Shown here piece after piece: positions 28,383 to 36,904 of a DNA stretch of 64,000 nt; position 1 is the first letter of the stretch; the number at the start of each line of letters is the position of its first letter. Position numbers and translations under genes: made by a program. The notes beneath the pieces are model-generated. The model was given only the letters and a program-made list of their open reading frames with translations. It ran no database searches and had not been told where the DNA came from. Source of the stretch: Pelagibaculum spongiae (GTDB lineage: Bacteria > Pseudomonadota > Gammaproteobacteria > Enterobacterales > Pelagibaculaceae); assembly GCF_003097315.1 (NCBI RefSeq), contig NZ_QDDL01000009.1, forward strand, positions 1-64,000, given 5' to 3'.

Positions 28383-28698
28383 AAATATCTCACTTGAAGG
28401 TTTGTATGCAGAGTATACCCAAGCTATTTCAAAGTGCAGAATTCACACCTTGAAATAGCTTAGGTATAGACAAAACATCTGCAGCAAAGGTTCACTGGGA
28501 ATGATCCCAATCAATGCCTGCATTTCATCAAAAAATAATTAAGCTATTTTGGTTGACTCATGTAGGTTTTATGAGTGTTAACGAAATCAGACGCTTGGTA
28601 ATAAACCCCAAAGTGTCTGATTGCGCCGAAAGCTTATCAAGCCTACGATTGGTTCGCTGTTAATTTAAATTCCAGTGATTAATATCAACTGAGTGTCA
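28383..28698. other. Intergenic with an inverted repeat
   Basis: About 315 bases upstream of the small membrane protein and downstream of the PLP enzyme gene. It holds the inverted repeat at 28414-28468 and further non-coding sequence with short inverted words (TGGGAATGATCCCA near 28497). No frame or RNA gene recognised. Confidence 0.5.
28414..28468. repeat. 19-bp inverted repeat, MITE/REP-like
   Basis: Arms 28414-28432 and 28450-28468 match at 18 of 19 positions (TATACCCAAGCTATTTCAA against the complement of the right arm), loop 17 bases. TATACCC-plus-TTCAA arms of this kind resemble dispersed intergenic repeats of gammaproteobacteria. No other copy was noticed in the window. Confidence 0.6.
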
Positions 28699-29961
28699 TT
28701 AATAATCCTGTTGAAAAGTAGCCCAGCGCTGTTCAATTTTTTGCCCACGCAGCATATGCAACTGACCAAACTGCAACATAACAAACTCACTTTGAGTTGG
28801 GCGTAAAAAAACATAATCATCAACATTTAATGCAGTTTTCGGTGAGCCTACCAGTAATTCCTGGTTAGTGCTGCGCCCGTATAAACCATTATTTTTTAAT
28901 CCTTGCGGCGAACAAGCTTCAGCTTTCCACCAGCCGCCATAGGTGAAATAGGATTGCTGAAGATTGTTATTCAATCGAGAAACCATGGTCGATAAACCTT
29001 CGGCGAATGGCAGAGTTAATCCACTGTGTTTTTTCAGCACTGGCGTGGCAATAAACATTGCAGGCTGATGATCCGCCAAGGTTGGTAAATCAAAATCACT
29101 GGTTTTAACAAAGGCAGAGCCGATAGAAATATCGTTAATCACACCACGATCAGACTCCGGATATAACTGGTAAGTCATACTACCTGCGCTATTGCAGCAC
29201 AATACGTCACTAACCAACTCTGGGTAATCTATTTTCGCTAGCGCGACAAACTCGGCATAGCTTTTAAGCATTTTTTCCCGGCCACTGGCTTGCAGAATCG
29301 ACAATGGTGCCTTTGCCAAATGCGGTTCGTAGGCCATAAAGCCAGCTAGTTTTAAATGCTGTGGATTATTTTTAATCATTTCCAGCAATGGTGTCGCTTC
29401 TTTGGCATGTTTTAACCCTCCACGGTGCAAACCGGTATCAATTTCGATACTGATATTTAGCTGGAGCTTTCTTTGCTGGGCTATCTGTAAGTACTGGTGC
29501 AAACGTTTTTCAGAATCGATTAGCCACTGAATTTTTTCTATACGATTTTGGTTGCCAGGTTCTACTTGATTTAAAAAAGTAATTAACGATTGTTTAGGAA
29601 ATGGCTTGCCGATTAAAAAATCAACCGCGGTAAACCTCGAAAACATTTGATTCAAAAAAGGCTGGTGGAAAACCATTAACCGATTGGTGTTCAGCTGCTG
29701 CATTAAATATTCCAGCAACTGCGGGCAAGGCAGTGATTTGGCTACCAGCCGAACTTTGGAAGTATCACTAACATGCTGACGAACCTTTTCAATATTGGCA
29801 TCTACCCGATCCATATCCACTAGCATAATCGGTCGACCAGGTGCCGACTGTTGCAAGGTCTGCTGGATTTGGCTGAAGTACCGGTTATGCGGCTTACCCT
29901 TATCACGCAACCACCACCCAGCACCCAATATAACGGCCAATACAACACTTATTAATAACAT
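28699..29961 (-). CDS. PLP-dependent alanine racemase/DSD1-like enzyme, membrane-anchored
   Basis: 420 residues. Residues 1-17 are a hydrophobic anchor or signal segment; then an alanine-racemase-type N-terminal barrel with a Lys in LVAKSLPCPQLL (about residue 74) as PLP attachment, IDTGLHRGGLK near 165, and a C-terminal beta domain. The family includes D-threonine aldolase and D-serine dehydratase. The DSD1 metal-binding His/Cys pair is not obvious, so activity is open. Its ATG overlaps the stop of the DUF819 gene (TAATG), so the transporter-like protein and the enzyme are coupled. Confidence 0.7.
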   Translation of the reverse strand: MLLISVVLAVILGAGWWLRDKGKPHNRYFSQIQQTLQQSAPGRPIMLVDMDRVDANIEKVRQHVSDTSKVRLVAKSLPCPQLLEYLMQQLNTNRLMVFHQPFLNQMFSRFTAVDFLIGKPFPKQSLITFLNQVEPGNQNRIEKIQWLIDSEKRLHQYLQIAQQRKLQLNISIEIDTGLHRGGLKHAKEATPLLEMIKNNPQHLKLAGFMAYEPHLAKAPLSILQASGREKMLKSYAEFVALAKIDYPELVSDVLCCNSAGSMTYQLYPESDRGVINDISIGSAFVKTSDFDLPTLADHQPAMFIATPVLKKHSGLTLPFAEGLSTMVSRLNNNLQQSYFTYGGWWKAEACSPQGLKNNGLYGRSTNQELLVGSPKTALNVDDYVFLRPTQSEFVMLQFGQLHMLRGQKIEQRWATFQQDY

Positions 29962-31127
29962 TACAATCCACCCAAATGCTTAACCATCAATGCGACACCA
30001 ATTCCCAGTACGCTACCGGCTGCATAGCCAATCACCCCGGAGCTCAAACCGGTCAACATTATTTTTCGGTTATTCATTACCGCCGCCGCAACCGGCACAA
30101 AAGGCGGTGAACAAATAGACGCTACTGAGGTGATTAAAAAAGTATCAGCATCAATGTTAGTAAATTTGCATAACAGCAAGTGCAGCAACATCGAACCAAA
30201 AACAATTGCCAGGAAGTAGGCCATTAACTGCCAAGTGATCTGTTCGAAAATTGCCGAGGTAAATAACGATCCAGCAACCGTACAAAATGCCATGATCAAA
30301 AACATACCTAGATGATAAGTGTTGCGGATGTTACGGATTTTATCGGATAGCGCACACAACACCCCGCCAAGGGTCAGCAGTAGAATTACCGCCATGGTGC
30401 TATAACTCGCTGGCAGCAATTTTGATATAGCAACAGAAAGCCCGACAACGGCAACCGTGGCTAATACCGCTAATCCCAGATTTTTCAATCGAGATGGCAT
30501 TACTAGTTCTTTATACTGCTCCAGATGCTCATCATGATCGCCTTCCTCGTCAGTATCTTTATTCTCTGCGAACGCAGGAAGAAACAGTTTGGCAACTTTA
30601 TGTGCCGCAGTCATGACCAGCAGTAAATACATCATACTGGTGATTACATCGTAACCGTGCACCAGTAAAAAAGTGTCAGAACTGGCTTCGGTGGCTACCT
30701 TGATTGCAGCAACATTCGGTGTCGAGCCGGTAAAAACGCCAACTGCCATTCCAGCAACTTGCCATAAATTATCAACCTCTCCTATTAAAGGAATTGCCGC
30801 CAGTGTGGCAACTAAAGTAACCGACAATAATGCGAAACTCATCGCAATTGCTGCCTTTCCAGCCTGACCAAACCAACCGCGAACATCGGTGGAAAATAAC
30901 AATAGAGGCAGTGCCAGCGCCACCAAAATACCCAGCATTTCTTCTTGGCCAGCCGCCAAGGCTTCACTGGTCAGCGACAGTTGCTCCATGCCCAAGCCAA
31001 GAAAAATACCCAGCGCGTAGCAGACAATCACTGGGCCGAGCTTGTTTACCAGCGGGCTGCGCATACATAGCGCGATAGCGGCAATTGGAATTAAAAAATA
31101 GAAGGGAATCAGAACCAGCAGCGACAT
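29961..31127 (-). CDS. DUF819 family membrane transporter-like protein
   Basis: 388 residues from ATG 31127; the frame is open to a TTG at 31160 with no ribosome binding site. About ten to twelve membrane helices in two similar halves, with FTGSTPNVAAIKVATEASSD and SICSPPFVPVAAAVMNN as conserved loops, and a charged acidic loop (ENKDTDEEGDHDEHLEQ) between the halves. The layout is that of the YjcL/DUF819 family. It is coupled to the PLP enzyme downstream, so an amino-acid-related substrate is a reasonable guess. Confidence 0.75.
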   Translation of the reverse strand: MSLLVLIPFYFLIPIAAIALCMRSPLVNKLGPVIVCYALGIFLGLGMEQLSLTSEALAAGQEEMLGILVALALPLLLFSTDVRGWFGQAGKAAIAMSFALLSVTLVATLAAIPLIGEVDNLWQVAGMAVGVFTGSTPNVAAIKVATEASSDTFLLVHGYDVITSMMYLLLVMTAAHKVAKLFLPAFAENKDTDEEGDHDEHLEQYKELVMPSRLKNLGLAVLATVAVVGLSVAISKLLPASYSTMAVILLLTLGGVLCALSDKIRNIRNTYHLGMFLIMAFCTVAGSLFTSAIFEQITWQLMAYFLAIVFGSMLLHLLLCKFTNIDADTFLITSVASICSPPFVPVAAAVMNNRKIMLTGLSSGVIGYAAGSVLGIGVALMVKHLGGL

Positions 31128-31307
31128 AAGATGTCCATTTCTTATTGTTATGCCAGACAAAATACCGCCTAAGCGGATAAAATGGAAATGGATATAAGGC
31201 TACTGCCGCTTTGAAATGGTAGTGACTTGCCAAGATTGGCTGATATTGATTCTAGCAGTGACACTTGGTGAGCATTGTGCAGATTGCACAGAAGAGTCAA
31301 TATTTCT

Positions 31308-31342
31308 AAATAAAGCAGAGCTTTCGCCCTGCTTTATTTTGC
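31308..31342. terminator. Bidirectional rho-independent terminator
   Basis: Perfect 11-bp stem AAATAAAGCAG / CTGCTTTATTT with a 10-base loop, just after the lipoprotein gene stop on the minus strand. Confidence 0.75.
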
Positions 31343-31349
31343 ACAACCA

Positions 31350-31904
31350 CTACTTAAGTGTGGCAATCAGTTCGCGGTCACTGAAGAATGCTTTGAGCAG
31401 TTTTTGAACACCAACTGGATAGCTATTTGCTGCATTAGGAATAGCAACAGCCCCAACAAAAGAAGAGTCCCAAACATAATGAATTTTATGAACTTTGTTA
31501 TAGACTTCTTTACCCGAGGATAAAACAATGAAACGAGCAGAGATGTCTGTTTCACCTGTACTAAAGCCAGATGCATCTACATCATTTTCAAGTAACTCTC
31601 CTGTTACAACAATATCACTTGGTGAATGCCACAGTGCCGCTTGCTTTAAATCTTCTTCAAGCGCTTTTTTCAGATATTCAGCAAAAGAATTACTGTACGG
31701 GGATACAAGGGAGGTTCCACGCAAAGAAATGTCATTTACATGTTTATTGTTATCCTTGAATTCACCTGACCGCATTTTGGGCAGCTCAAGATCTTTCAAA
31801 TCATTAATGCTAGTGAAATCTGGCTGATACTGTGGTGCAACCATGGTACAACCAAGCATGCTCGAAAAGACTATTGCAGCCAATAGGATTTTTACTACTT
31901 TCAT
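31350..31904 (-). CDS. Lipoprotein of unknown function (second of pair)
   Basis: 184 residues. A lipoprotein signal peptide ends in MLGC (Cys19). The mature part has an IVVTGELLENDVDASG.. strand region and a C-terminal helix, and resembles conserved lipoproteins with a GNA1162/CsgG-like build, but I cannot assign a family. It follows another lipoprotein gene by 9 bases, so the two are co-transcribed and probably work together at a membrane. Confidence 0.65.
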   Translation of the reverse strand: MKVVKILLAAIVFSSMLGCTMVAPQYQPDFTSINDLKDLELPKMRSGEFKDNNKHVNDISLRGTSLVSPYSNSFAEYLKKALEEDLKQAALWHSPSDIVVTGELLENDVDASGFSTGETDISARFIVLSSGKEVYNKVHKIHYVWDSSFVGAVAIPNAANSYPVGVQKLLKAFFSDRELIATLK

Positions 31905-31913
31905 ATCCGTACC

Positions 31914-32501
31914 TTACAGTTCTTTAGCTGAAGAAATTTCAACCATCATTTGTTTGAAGGCACTTGCAGATGCGCGGCGAGCAGATAAAGAGAAATCACT
32001 TTTGAATTCATCAAACTCTGCATTACCAGATGCTTTTACAGTCTTGATCCAAACTGTTTTGCCATCTTCGTTAATAACAGTGCAAGTCAATTCAACATCG
32101 AAATCAGTTGGCGGCCAAGTGAATGCACTATCTGAAGATGAGTTAGTTACAATCGAAGGTTGGAAGACATAGGTAATATTTTTATCCGAAATATATGCAG
32201 AATCATTCAAATCCTGAACAGCATAAACCTTGGAAAAAATATTGCTTAACATAGCATTCAAAGCAGCCTCAGTATCGGCATATGGCTTGTATTTCACCTT
32301 ATCACCGCCACCACCTGCTGTGATTACTTCTTTGAGTTTATCTGCATCAGAAATGTAATAGCCAACATTTTTATCAATTTGTCTTGCCACTTCGACCGAG
32401 CGAATATCTTCAATTTTTGGTGTAATCTGAATTCCGTGAGCACAGCCGCCCAAAAATGCAACACTAGCAACCAACACACATACTTTAGCAAACAACTTCA
32501 T
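31914..32501 (-). CDS. Lipoprotein of unknown function (first of pair)
   Basis: 195 residues from ATG 32501, with GGGGGA seven bases upstream; the earlier start at 32537 would spoil the signal peptide. Signal peptide ends in LGGC (Cys20). The mature protein has a Gly-rich AGGGGDKVKY stretch, a helix (EAALNAMLSNIFSKVY) and beta strands (YVFQPSIVTN, FDVELTCTV), much like the partner gene's fold. The charges and length suggest a periplasmic or outer-membrane component. Confidence 0.65.
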   Translation of the reverse strand: MKLFAKVCVLVASVAFLGGCAHGIQITPKIEDIRSVEVARQIDKNVGYYISDADKLKEVITAGGGGDKVKYKPYADTEAALNAMLSNIFSKVYAVQDLNDSAYISDKNITYVFQPSIVTNSSSDSAFTWPPTDFDVELTCTVINEDGKTVWIKTVKASGNAEFDEFKSDFSLSARRASASAFKQMMVEISSAKEL

Positions 32502-32725
32502 GGTAATCCCCCAACCAAATGCATAAATATGCCGCACTTACATCAATACGACACTAACCTAAAAAAAGGCGGGCAAATAATACGATATGATTTACTAAAA
32601 TGCTACTAGCGCATCAGTTAGATACTTCTATTCAGATGGCTAACCAAAGAAAAAAATAAAATAATGAGCATATTAAAACATGACAGATGTCAATCAGTGG
32701 TTGTTTTTATATAAAACCGCACGGA

Positions 32726-33277
32726 TTAAGAATGCAGCGTTTTAACAACACTCTCAACCGACTTCAAACTCACTTCAATCACTGGTTTGCCTGATATTTT
32801 TTGCAAGCGGCTTTGCAATAACATTCTATTCGGTAGTAAATAATCATCACCTGTAACAGAAATCAATCTGGTATAAATTAAACCAATTGAGCGAATTCGC
32901 CCTTGTAACGGTATGTCTTTATCTAATACTTTAATGTTATCACCCACTGACACTGGCGCGGTAAACATCAACATTAGCCCAGCACTCAAATTGCTGAGCA
33001 ATGACCATTCTGCAAATAAAGCTACACCCAATAGCGCCATTACTGAGCCGATAAAAAACCGTACACTCTCTGAGCTCACATTCAACACATTAAGAATTAA
33101 CGCCAATATTGCCAACATGCAGGCGCTATATAATATCAATCGAATCCATTGCAGCATTTGTGGATAACGATCAGCATCCAACAATTTAACCAGACGTTTA
33201 TCAAGTAATTTTAGCAAAACTACTATCGCAACCAGCATTGCAACTATCAGCAGCCATTGCTTAAATATCATCATCAT
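32726..33277 (-). CDS. Short MscS-family mechanosensitive channel
   Basis: 183 residues with three membrane helices (about 6-22, 45-65, 72-98) and the MscS pore/beta-domain signature NLSAGLMLMFTAPVSVGDNIKV followed by GRIRSIGLIYTRL. The C-terminal alpha/beta cage of full MscS (286 residues) is cut short. It overlaps the DUF1003 gene by 17 bases, so the two are translated together. It would gate under membrane tension; the short form may need a partner. Confidence 0.75.
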   Translation of the reverse strand: MMMIFKQWLLIVAMLVAIVVLLKLLDKRLVKLLDADRYPQMLQWIRLILYSACMLAILALILNVLNVSSESVRFFIGSVMALLGVALFAEWSLLSNLSAGLMLMFTAPVSVGDNIKVLDKDIPLQGRIRSIGLIYTRLISVTGDDYLLPNRMLLQSRLQKISGKPVIEVSLKSVESVVKTLHS

Positions 33278-33767
33278 CTTGTTCTTCCAGTTTTATTCTC
33301 ATTGATTCTATTTTCTGATGAAGCCGAGTAACTTCTAATTCAAGCTTCAAACTCACTTCATAATGAATTTGTGAGTTCATTCGGTCTTTTTTACTTTGCC
33401 GGTTTTGGCTCATCATAATAATGGGGGCCTGCAATGCAGCAACCACCGACAATACCATTGTCAGTAGAATAAATGGCGGCTGATCAAAAGCAGTTTTTCC
33501 CTGTGCAATCAGAATTAAATTACTGCCAATCCACAAACCAAGCATTAAAAAAAACCAACCAATAAAACCCCACGAGCCGCCAAACTCAGCAATTTTATCT
33601 GCAGCTTTTTCACCAAAGGTCATTTGATCTTTAAATGTGTCATTGGTATTTTGTGAAATTGCTTCACCTTCAGCTATCGAAACAACCACTTGCTGCTCTT
33701 CATCACCTAATTGCTCAAAGTTCTTTCCAAGTGTGCGGCGAGAAATTCTGTTCCAGATTTTTTTCAT
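33261..33767 (-). CDS. DUF1003 family membrane protein
   Basis: 168 residues. Two membrane helices (about 63-85 and 97-117) with the family signature FGGSWGFIGWF, FDQPPFILLTMVLSVVAALQAPIIMMSQNRQ, then a C-terminal coiled coil with Lys, Glu and His. Its stop overlaps the MscS-like gene start. Family role unknown. Confidence 0.8.
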   Translation of the reverse strand: MKKIWNRISRRTLGKNFEQLGDEEQQVVVSIAEGEAISQNTNDTFKDQMTFGEKAADKIAEFGGSWGFIGWFFLMLGLWIGSNLILIAQGKTAFDQPPFILLTMVLSVVAALQAPIIMMSQNRQSKKDRMNSQIHYEVSLKLELEVTRLHQKIESMRIKLEEQDDDDI

Positions 33768-33792
33768 TTATTTTAACTCGTCTTTTTCAGAC

Positions 33793-33832
33793 AAAAAAAA
33801 CGCCTGAAGTCTTTTAAGACCACAGGCGCTAA
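33793..33832 (-). terminator. Rho-independent terminator of the small secreted acidic protein gene
   Basis: On the minus strand CGCCTG..GTCTT / AAGAC..CAGGCG (one internal mismatch) is followed by eight T. Confidence 0.8.
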
Positions 33833-33845
33833 AGCTAGCAACGCT

Positions 33846-34121
33846 TTAATCGGTGGCTTCTAAAAAACCTTCCTGTTGCACTCGGTCCAGCTCCGATTGC
33901 TCAGTGGTATCTAGCGTTTCTGTAGACTCTTCATAGCCTGCAAGAGTCTCTTTGATGCAGGATTGCAAATAATCATCTAAAAAGTCTGGATCAACTTGAT
34001 CTTCAACTGCCCATTCTTGGCATTCATTAGTGATTTCTTGCAACTGATTTGAGTTGGCAGCACTGGCAAATGAAACTGCCAGGCCACCTGCCAGCAAGAG
34101 GTGTGTAAAAGTGTGTTTCAT
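33846..34121 (-). CDS. Small acidic exported protein
   Basis: 91 residues from ATG 34121 (an in-frame TTG lies six bases earlier). Residues 1-24 are a signal peptide ending in ASA; the mature part is strongly acidic with two cysteines (NECQEW and QSCIKE) that could form one disulfide, and a Glu/Asp/Thr-rich tail. Single gene with its own terminator. Family not recognised. Confidence 0.65.
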   Translation of the reverse strand: MKHTFTHLLLAGGLAVSFASAANSNQLQEITNECQEWAVEDQVDPDFLDDYLQSCIKETLAGYEESTETLDTTEQSELDRVQQEGFLEATD

Positions 34122-34214
34122 AGCCAATGCCCCAGGAAGTAATTTCTGACGCGATCATGCAGCGAACACTGAAGTAGGTAAAACGATAGTTTCTATTCTT
34201 GTCGATCAAAAAAA

Positions 34215-35057
34215 CTACTCGTTCTTTAAGCGAGATAAAACGTGTTCAATCAAATCAAGATTCACTTGACTGTTATGCCAACAAGCCCAAGCCTGACGGC
34301 TGATTTCTTGCGCCCCCTTCACCAGATGCAACTTCCCTAAATCGAGCATTGGTTGAACCAACAGCTGAGGCAAATAAGCACAGCCGCCGCGAGTTAATAA
34401 AAAGTCCCGGGCAATTCGACCGTTATTAGTATGTAAAACAGGGCGCGGAAACTGCTCTGGCATTTGTGCTTGCAGCAAAGAAAACTGGGTACCCCAATCC
34501 ACCGAAACCCATCGCTTACGCCAACTATCATCACTGAGCGAACACGAATGGTCTGCCACCATCACTAGGTTAATTTCTGTTAACAAGCGCGTCTTAAGCT
34601 CGTCAATTTTCGGTGGATCAAACACCACACCTAAATCTAAGGTTCTCTCCATTAATCGGCGCAGAATCACTTCATGGCTTTGCATTTCTGCTCTTAGAGC
34701 AAGTTCTTGATAATCACCATACAGTTCACCCAAATCATCTTGCATCAGCAAGTCCCACAGATTAGGTGTTGCACCAATAGCAATTTGCTGACCACTGTCG
34801 TTTCTCAACCCAACTTCCTGACGTGCTCTTTCCCAAGAGAGCAATATTGATTGCGCATGCCGCTTTAACTTTTCACCGGCATGAGTCAGCTGAATATTGT
34901 GACGAAACCGCTCAAAAAGCGCTATCCCCAGAAGTTGTTCCAGCTGCCGAACTCGAGCGCTGACTGCCGATTGAGTTAAATACAGATTCTCAGCCGCCCG
35001 GCCAAAATGGCGGGTTCTTTCAACTTCTAGAAAGGTCTTCAACAACTCTGTATCCAA
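34215..35057 (-). CDS. hdfR: LysR-family regulator, HdfR-like
   Basis: 280 residues. N-terminal winged HTH (about 18-44, FGRAAENLYLTQSAVSARVRQ) and a LysR substrate-binding domain after about 90. The N-terminus MDTELLKTFLEVERTRHFGRAA is that of HdfR, which in E. coli is divergent from yifE/maoP; here it is also divergent from a maoP homologue 113 bases away. HdfR represses flagellar flhDC in E. coli; whether it does so here is unknown. Confidence 0.8.
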   Translation of the reverse strand: MDTELLKTFLEVERTRHFGRAAENLYLTQSAVSARVRQLEQLLGIALFERFRHNIQLTHAGEKLKRHAQSILLSWERARQEVGLRNDSGQQIAIGATPNLWDLLMQDDLGELYGDYQELALRAEMQSHEVILRRLMERTLDLGVVFDPPKIDELKTRLLTEINLVMVADHSCSLSDDSWRKRWVSVDWGTQFSLLQAQMPEQFPRPVLHTNNGRIARDFLLTRGGCAYLPQLLVQPMLDLGKLHLVKGAQEISRQAWACWHNSQVNLDLIEHVLSRLKNE

Positions 35058-35170
35058 AATTATTTCTCCAGACGATAAAAATTATTCATTTTACAGCTCA
35101 AGGATTTTGTCCAATATTCCGGCGTAATTTCTTTATAAATTGGCTTTGACAAAAAAGCGAGCACGATCTT

Positions 35171-35650
35171 ATGCAAACAGCACTCTCAAGTCAGGAAAGG
35201 CTGAATAAGCCTGATGAAACCGACCAGCAAATTGTTCCTGGCAAACGCTGGAATGATCATAAGAACTATCCTCGCGGCTTTGACCGCAGCGGTGACTTTA
35301 CGATTCAACAAGCAAAACTTCTAGAAACTTACGGCAGCACGATTAGCCAACTGGTTCTAGGGAAAAGAATCGCTGAAAACGCTGCTGAACAACGAATGCT
35401 CGAAGTGATCGCTGGTCACCAAGCGGCTGAAACTGTGTTAGAAAAACTGTGGTTACTTTACCTCGACTGCACTAAAAAACGTAATATGCAAATGGGTTTG
35501 TGTACTGCAATTAAAGACAACTCAGCACAGCCTCGTAAACAAACAGCTTCTGCTCTTTCTGCATCAAGTCAACTAAATCAAAATGATCAAGATGCTGCAA
35601 ATGACGATGATATTGAAGTCAATGACAGCAATGATGATATGCAAGATTAA
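35171..35650 (+). CDS. maoP: MaoP/DUF413 (YifE) family protein with acidic tail
   Basis: 159 residues. KNYPRGFDRSGDFTIQQAKLLE (about 37-58) and the following LGKR region match YifE, called MaoP, which in E. coli organises the Ori chromosome macrodomain with its site maoS. E. coli MaoP is about 112 residues; here a ~45-residue tail rich in Asp and Asn is added (DDIEVNDSNDDMQD). It is divergent from hdfR as in E. coli. A terminator follows at 35695. Confidence 0.85.
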   Translation: MQTALSSQERLNKPDETDQQIVPGKRWNDHKNYPRGFDRSGDFTIQQAKLLETYGSTISQLVLGKRIAENAAEQRMLEVIAGHQAAETVLEKLWLLYLDCTKKRNMQMGLCTAIKDNSAQPRKQTASALSASSQLNQNDQDAANDDDIEVNDSNDDMQD

Positions 35651-35694
35651 ACACGATCGCCCTCTCACAAATTAATATTAAAAATGATTGATGC

Positions 35695-35721
35695 AAAACC
35701 CGGCTAACTGTCGGGTTTTGT
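35695..35721 (+). terminator. Rho-independent terminator of maoP
   Basis: Perfect 8-bp stem AAAACCCG / CGGGTTTT with a 9-base loop, about 45 bases after the stop. Confidence 0.65.
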
Positions 35722-35845
35722 CGTTTCAGAGTAGCAAAAATACAACCAACAAAAAAACTGATCGTCAGGAGTAAAAAACATCGCTTTTGATTTTTAGAAT
35801 CTCGAGTACATTTCCGAGAAGTCTAATTATTAAATTGAGTCACTC

Positions 35846-36904
35846 GTGAAAATTTGTTTTTTGATGTATCCCTGGCAGCGCATTTCACCAGAAACCGATA
35901 CCACTTTACGGTTAATCCATGAATCAGCAGCACGCGGCCATACCGTCGCTATCTGCACGCCTGGCAACCTGACAATGCGCGAAAGTATTGTTTATGGTTT
36001 TTGCGATGTATTAGTTCGTGGCGATAAAAAACTGCCTGAAAAATCTCAAGTATTCTACAAGAATGCTCAGTTTAAACGCAGCAAACTACCCATGGGCGGC
36101 TTTGATGCAATCTTTATGCGCGCTAACCCGCCGTTAGAAGTGATGTCACTGAATTTTTTAGATTCAGTGAAGCAAGACACTTTTATCATGAACTCATTAG
36201 AAGGTTTGCGCGTTGCAAATAACAAACTCTATACCGCATCTTTCAGCGGAGCAGCAAATCGCTTTGTACCTGCAACTCATGTGTCTAAAAATCGTGACTA
36301 TTTAGAGCGCGTATTACTAGATTCCGATAGCGAGCGTATGATTTTAAAACCATTAAATGGTTTTGGTGGAAAAGGCGTTATTGTTTTAGAAAAAAGCGCT
36401 AAAAAAAGCTTTAAATCCTTATTAGATTTTTATATCGGCGATGACCCAGGTAACTACGTTATTTTGCAAGAATATGTAGAAGGCGCAGAGCTAGGTGATA
36501 TACGCGTTCTGATGCTAAATGGCCAAGCCATTGGTGCTATGCGAAGAATTCCTGCAGAGGACGATGTTCGCTCAAATATTCATGCTGGCGGCAGAGAAGT
36601 TAAACACATATTAACTCCCGAGCAACTAGCGCTATGCCAAGCAATTGGCCCAAAGTTAGTTGCCGATGGTTTGCACTTTGTTGGGTTAGATCTTATTGGC
36701 GATAAGCTTATTGAAGTGAATGTAATGAGCCCTGGCGGCATTACCAGAATTAACCGTTTGAATCGTTGTAAATTACAAAAGCAGGTAATGGACTTCATCG
36801 AAGCACAAGTTGTATTACGTGAAAATGAAGCAGCAGACCGAGCTCATAAGGTTCATTTAAAAACTACACTTCGCCAGGTTATTACCGATGCAGACGCAAA
36901 CTAA
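35846..36904 (+). CDS. ATP-grasp ligase, glutathione-synthetase-like
   Basis: 352 residues with the GshB layout: N-terminal domain from MKICFLMYPW, then ATP-grasp with LKPLNGFGGKGVIVL (about 170-184), ILQEYVEGAELGDIRV and a metal-binding EVNVMSPGG near the end. ATP-grasp ligases of this type join a carboxylate to an amine. It is probably not the housekeeping GshB: it overlaps by 17 bases a QEGLA-motif hydrolase gene, a pairing I know from other proteobacteria. The product is likely a peptide-like compound, by inference. Confidence 0.75.
   Translation: MKICFLMYPWQRISPETDTTLRLIHESAARGHTVAICTPGNLTMRESIVYGFCDVLVRGDKKLPEKSQVFYKNAQFKRSKLPMGGFDAIFMRANPPLEVMSLNFLDSVKQDTFIMNSLEGLRVANNKLYTASFSGAANRFVPATHVSKNRDYLERVLLDSDSERMILKPLNGFGGKGVIVLEKSAKKSFKSLLDFYIGDDPGNYVILQEYVEGAELGDIRVLMLNGQAIGAMRRIPAEDDVRSNIHAGGREVKHILTPEQLALCQAIGPKLVADGLHFVGLDLIGDKLIEVNVMSPGGITRINRLNRCKLQKQVMDFIEAQVVLRENEAADRAHKVHLKTTLRQVITDADAN

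Noticed and set aside
28383-28698. Insertion sequence remnant
   Set aside because: Only an inverted repeat is visible; no transposase-like frame and no target duplication.
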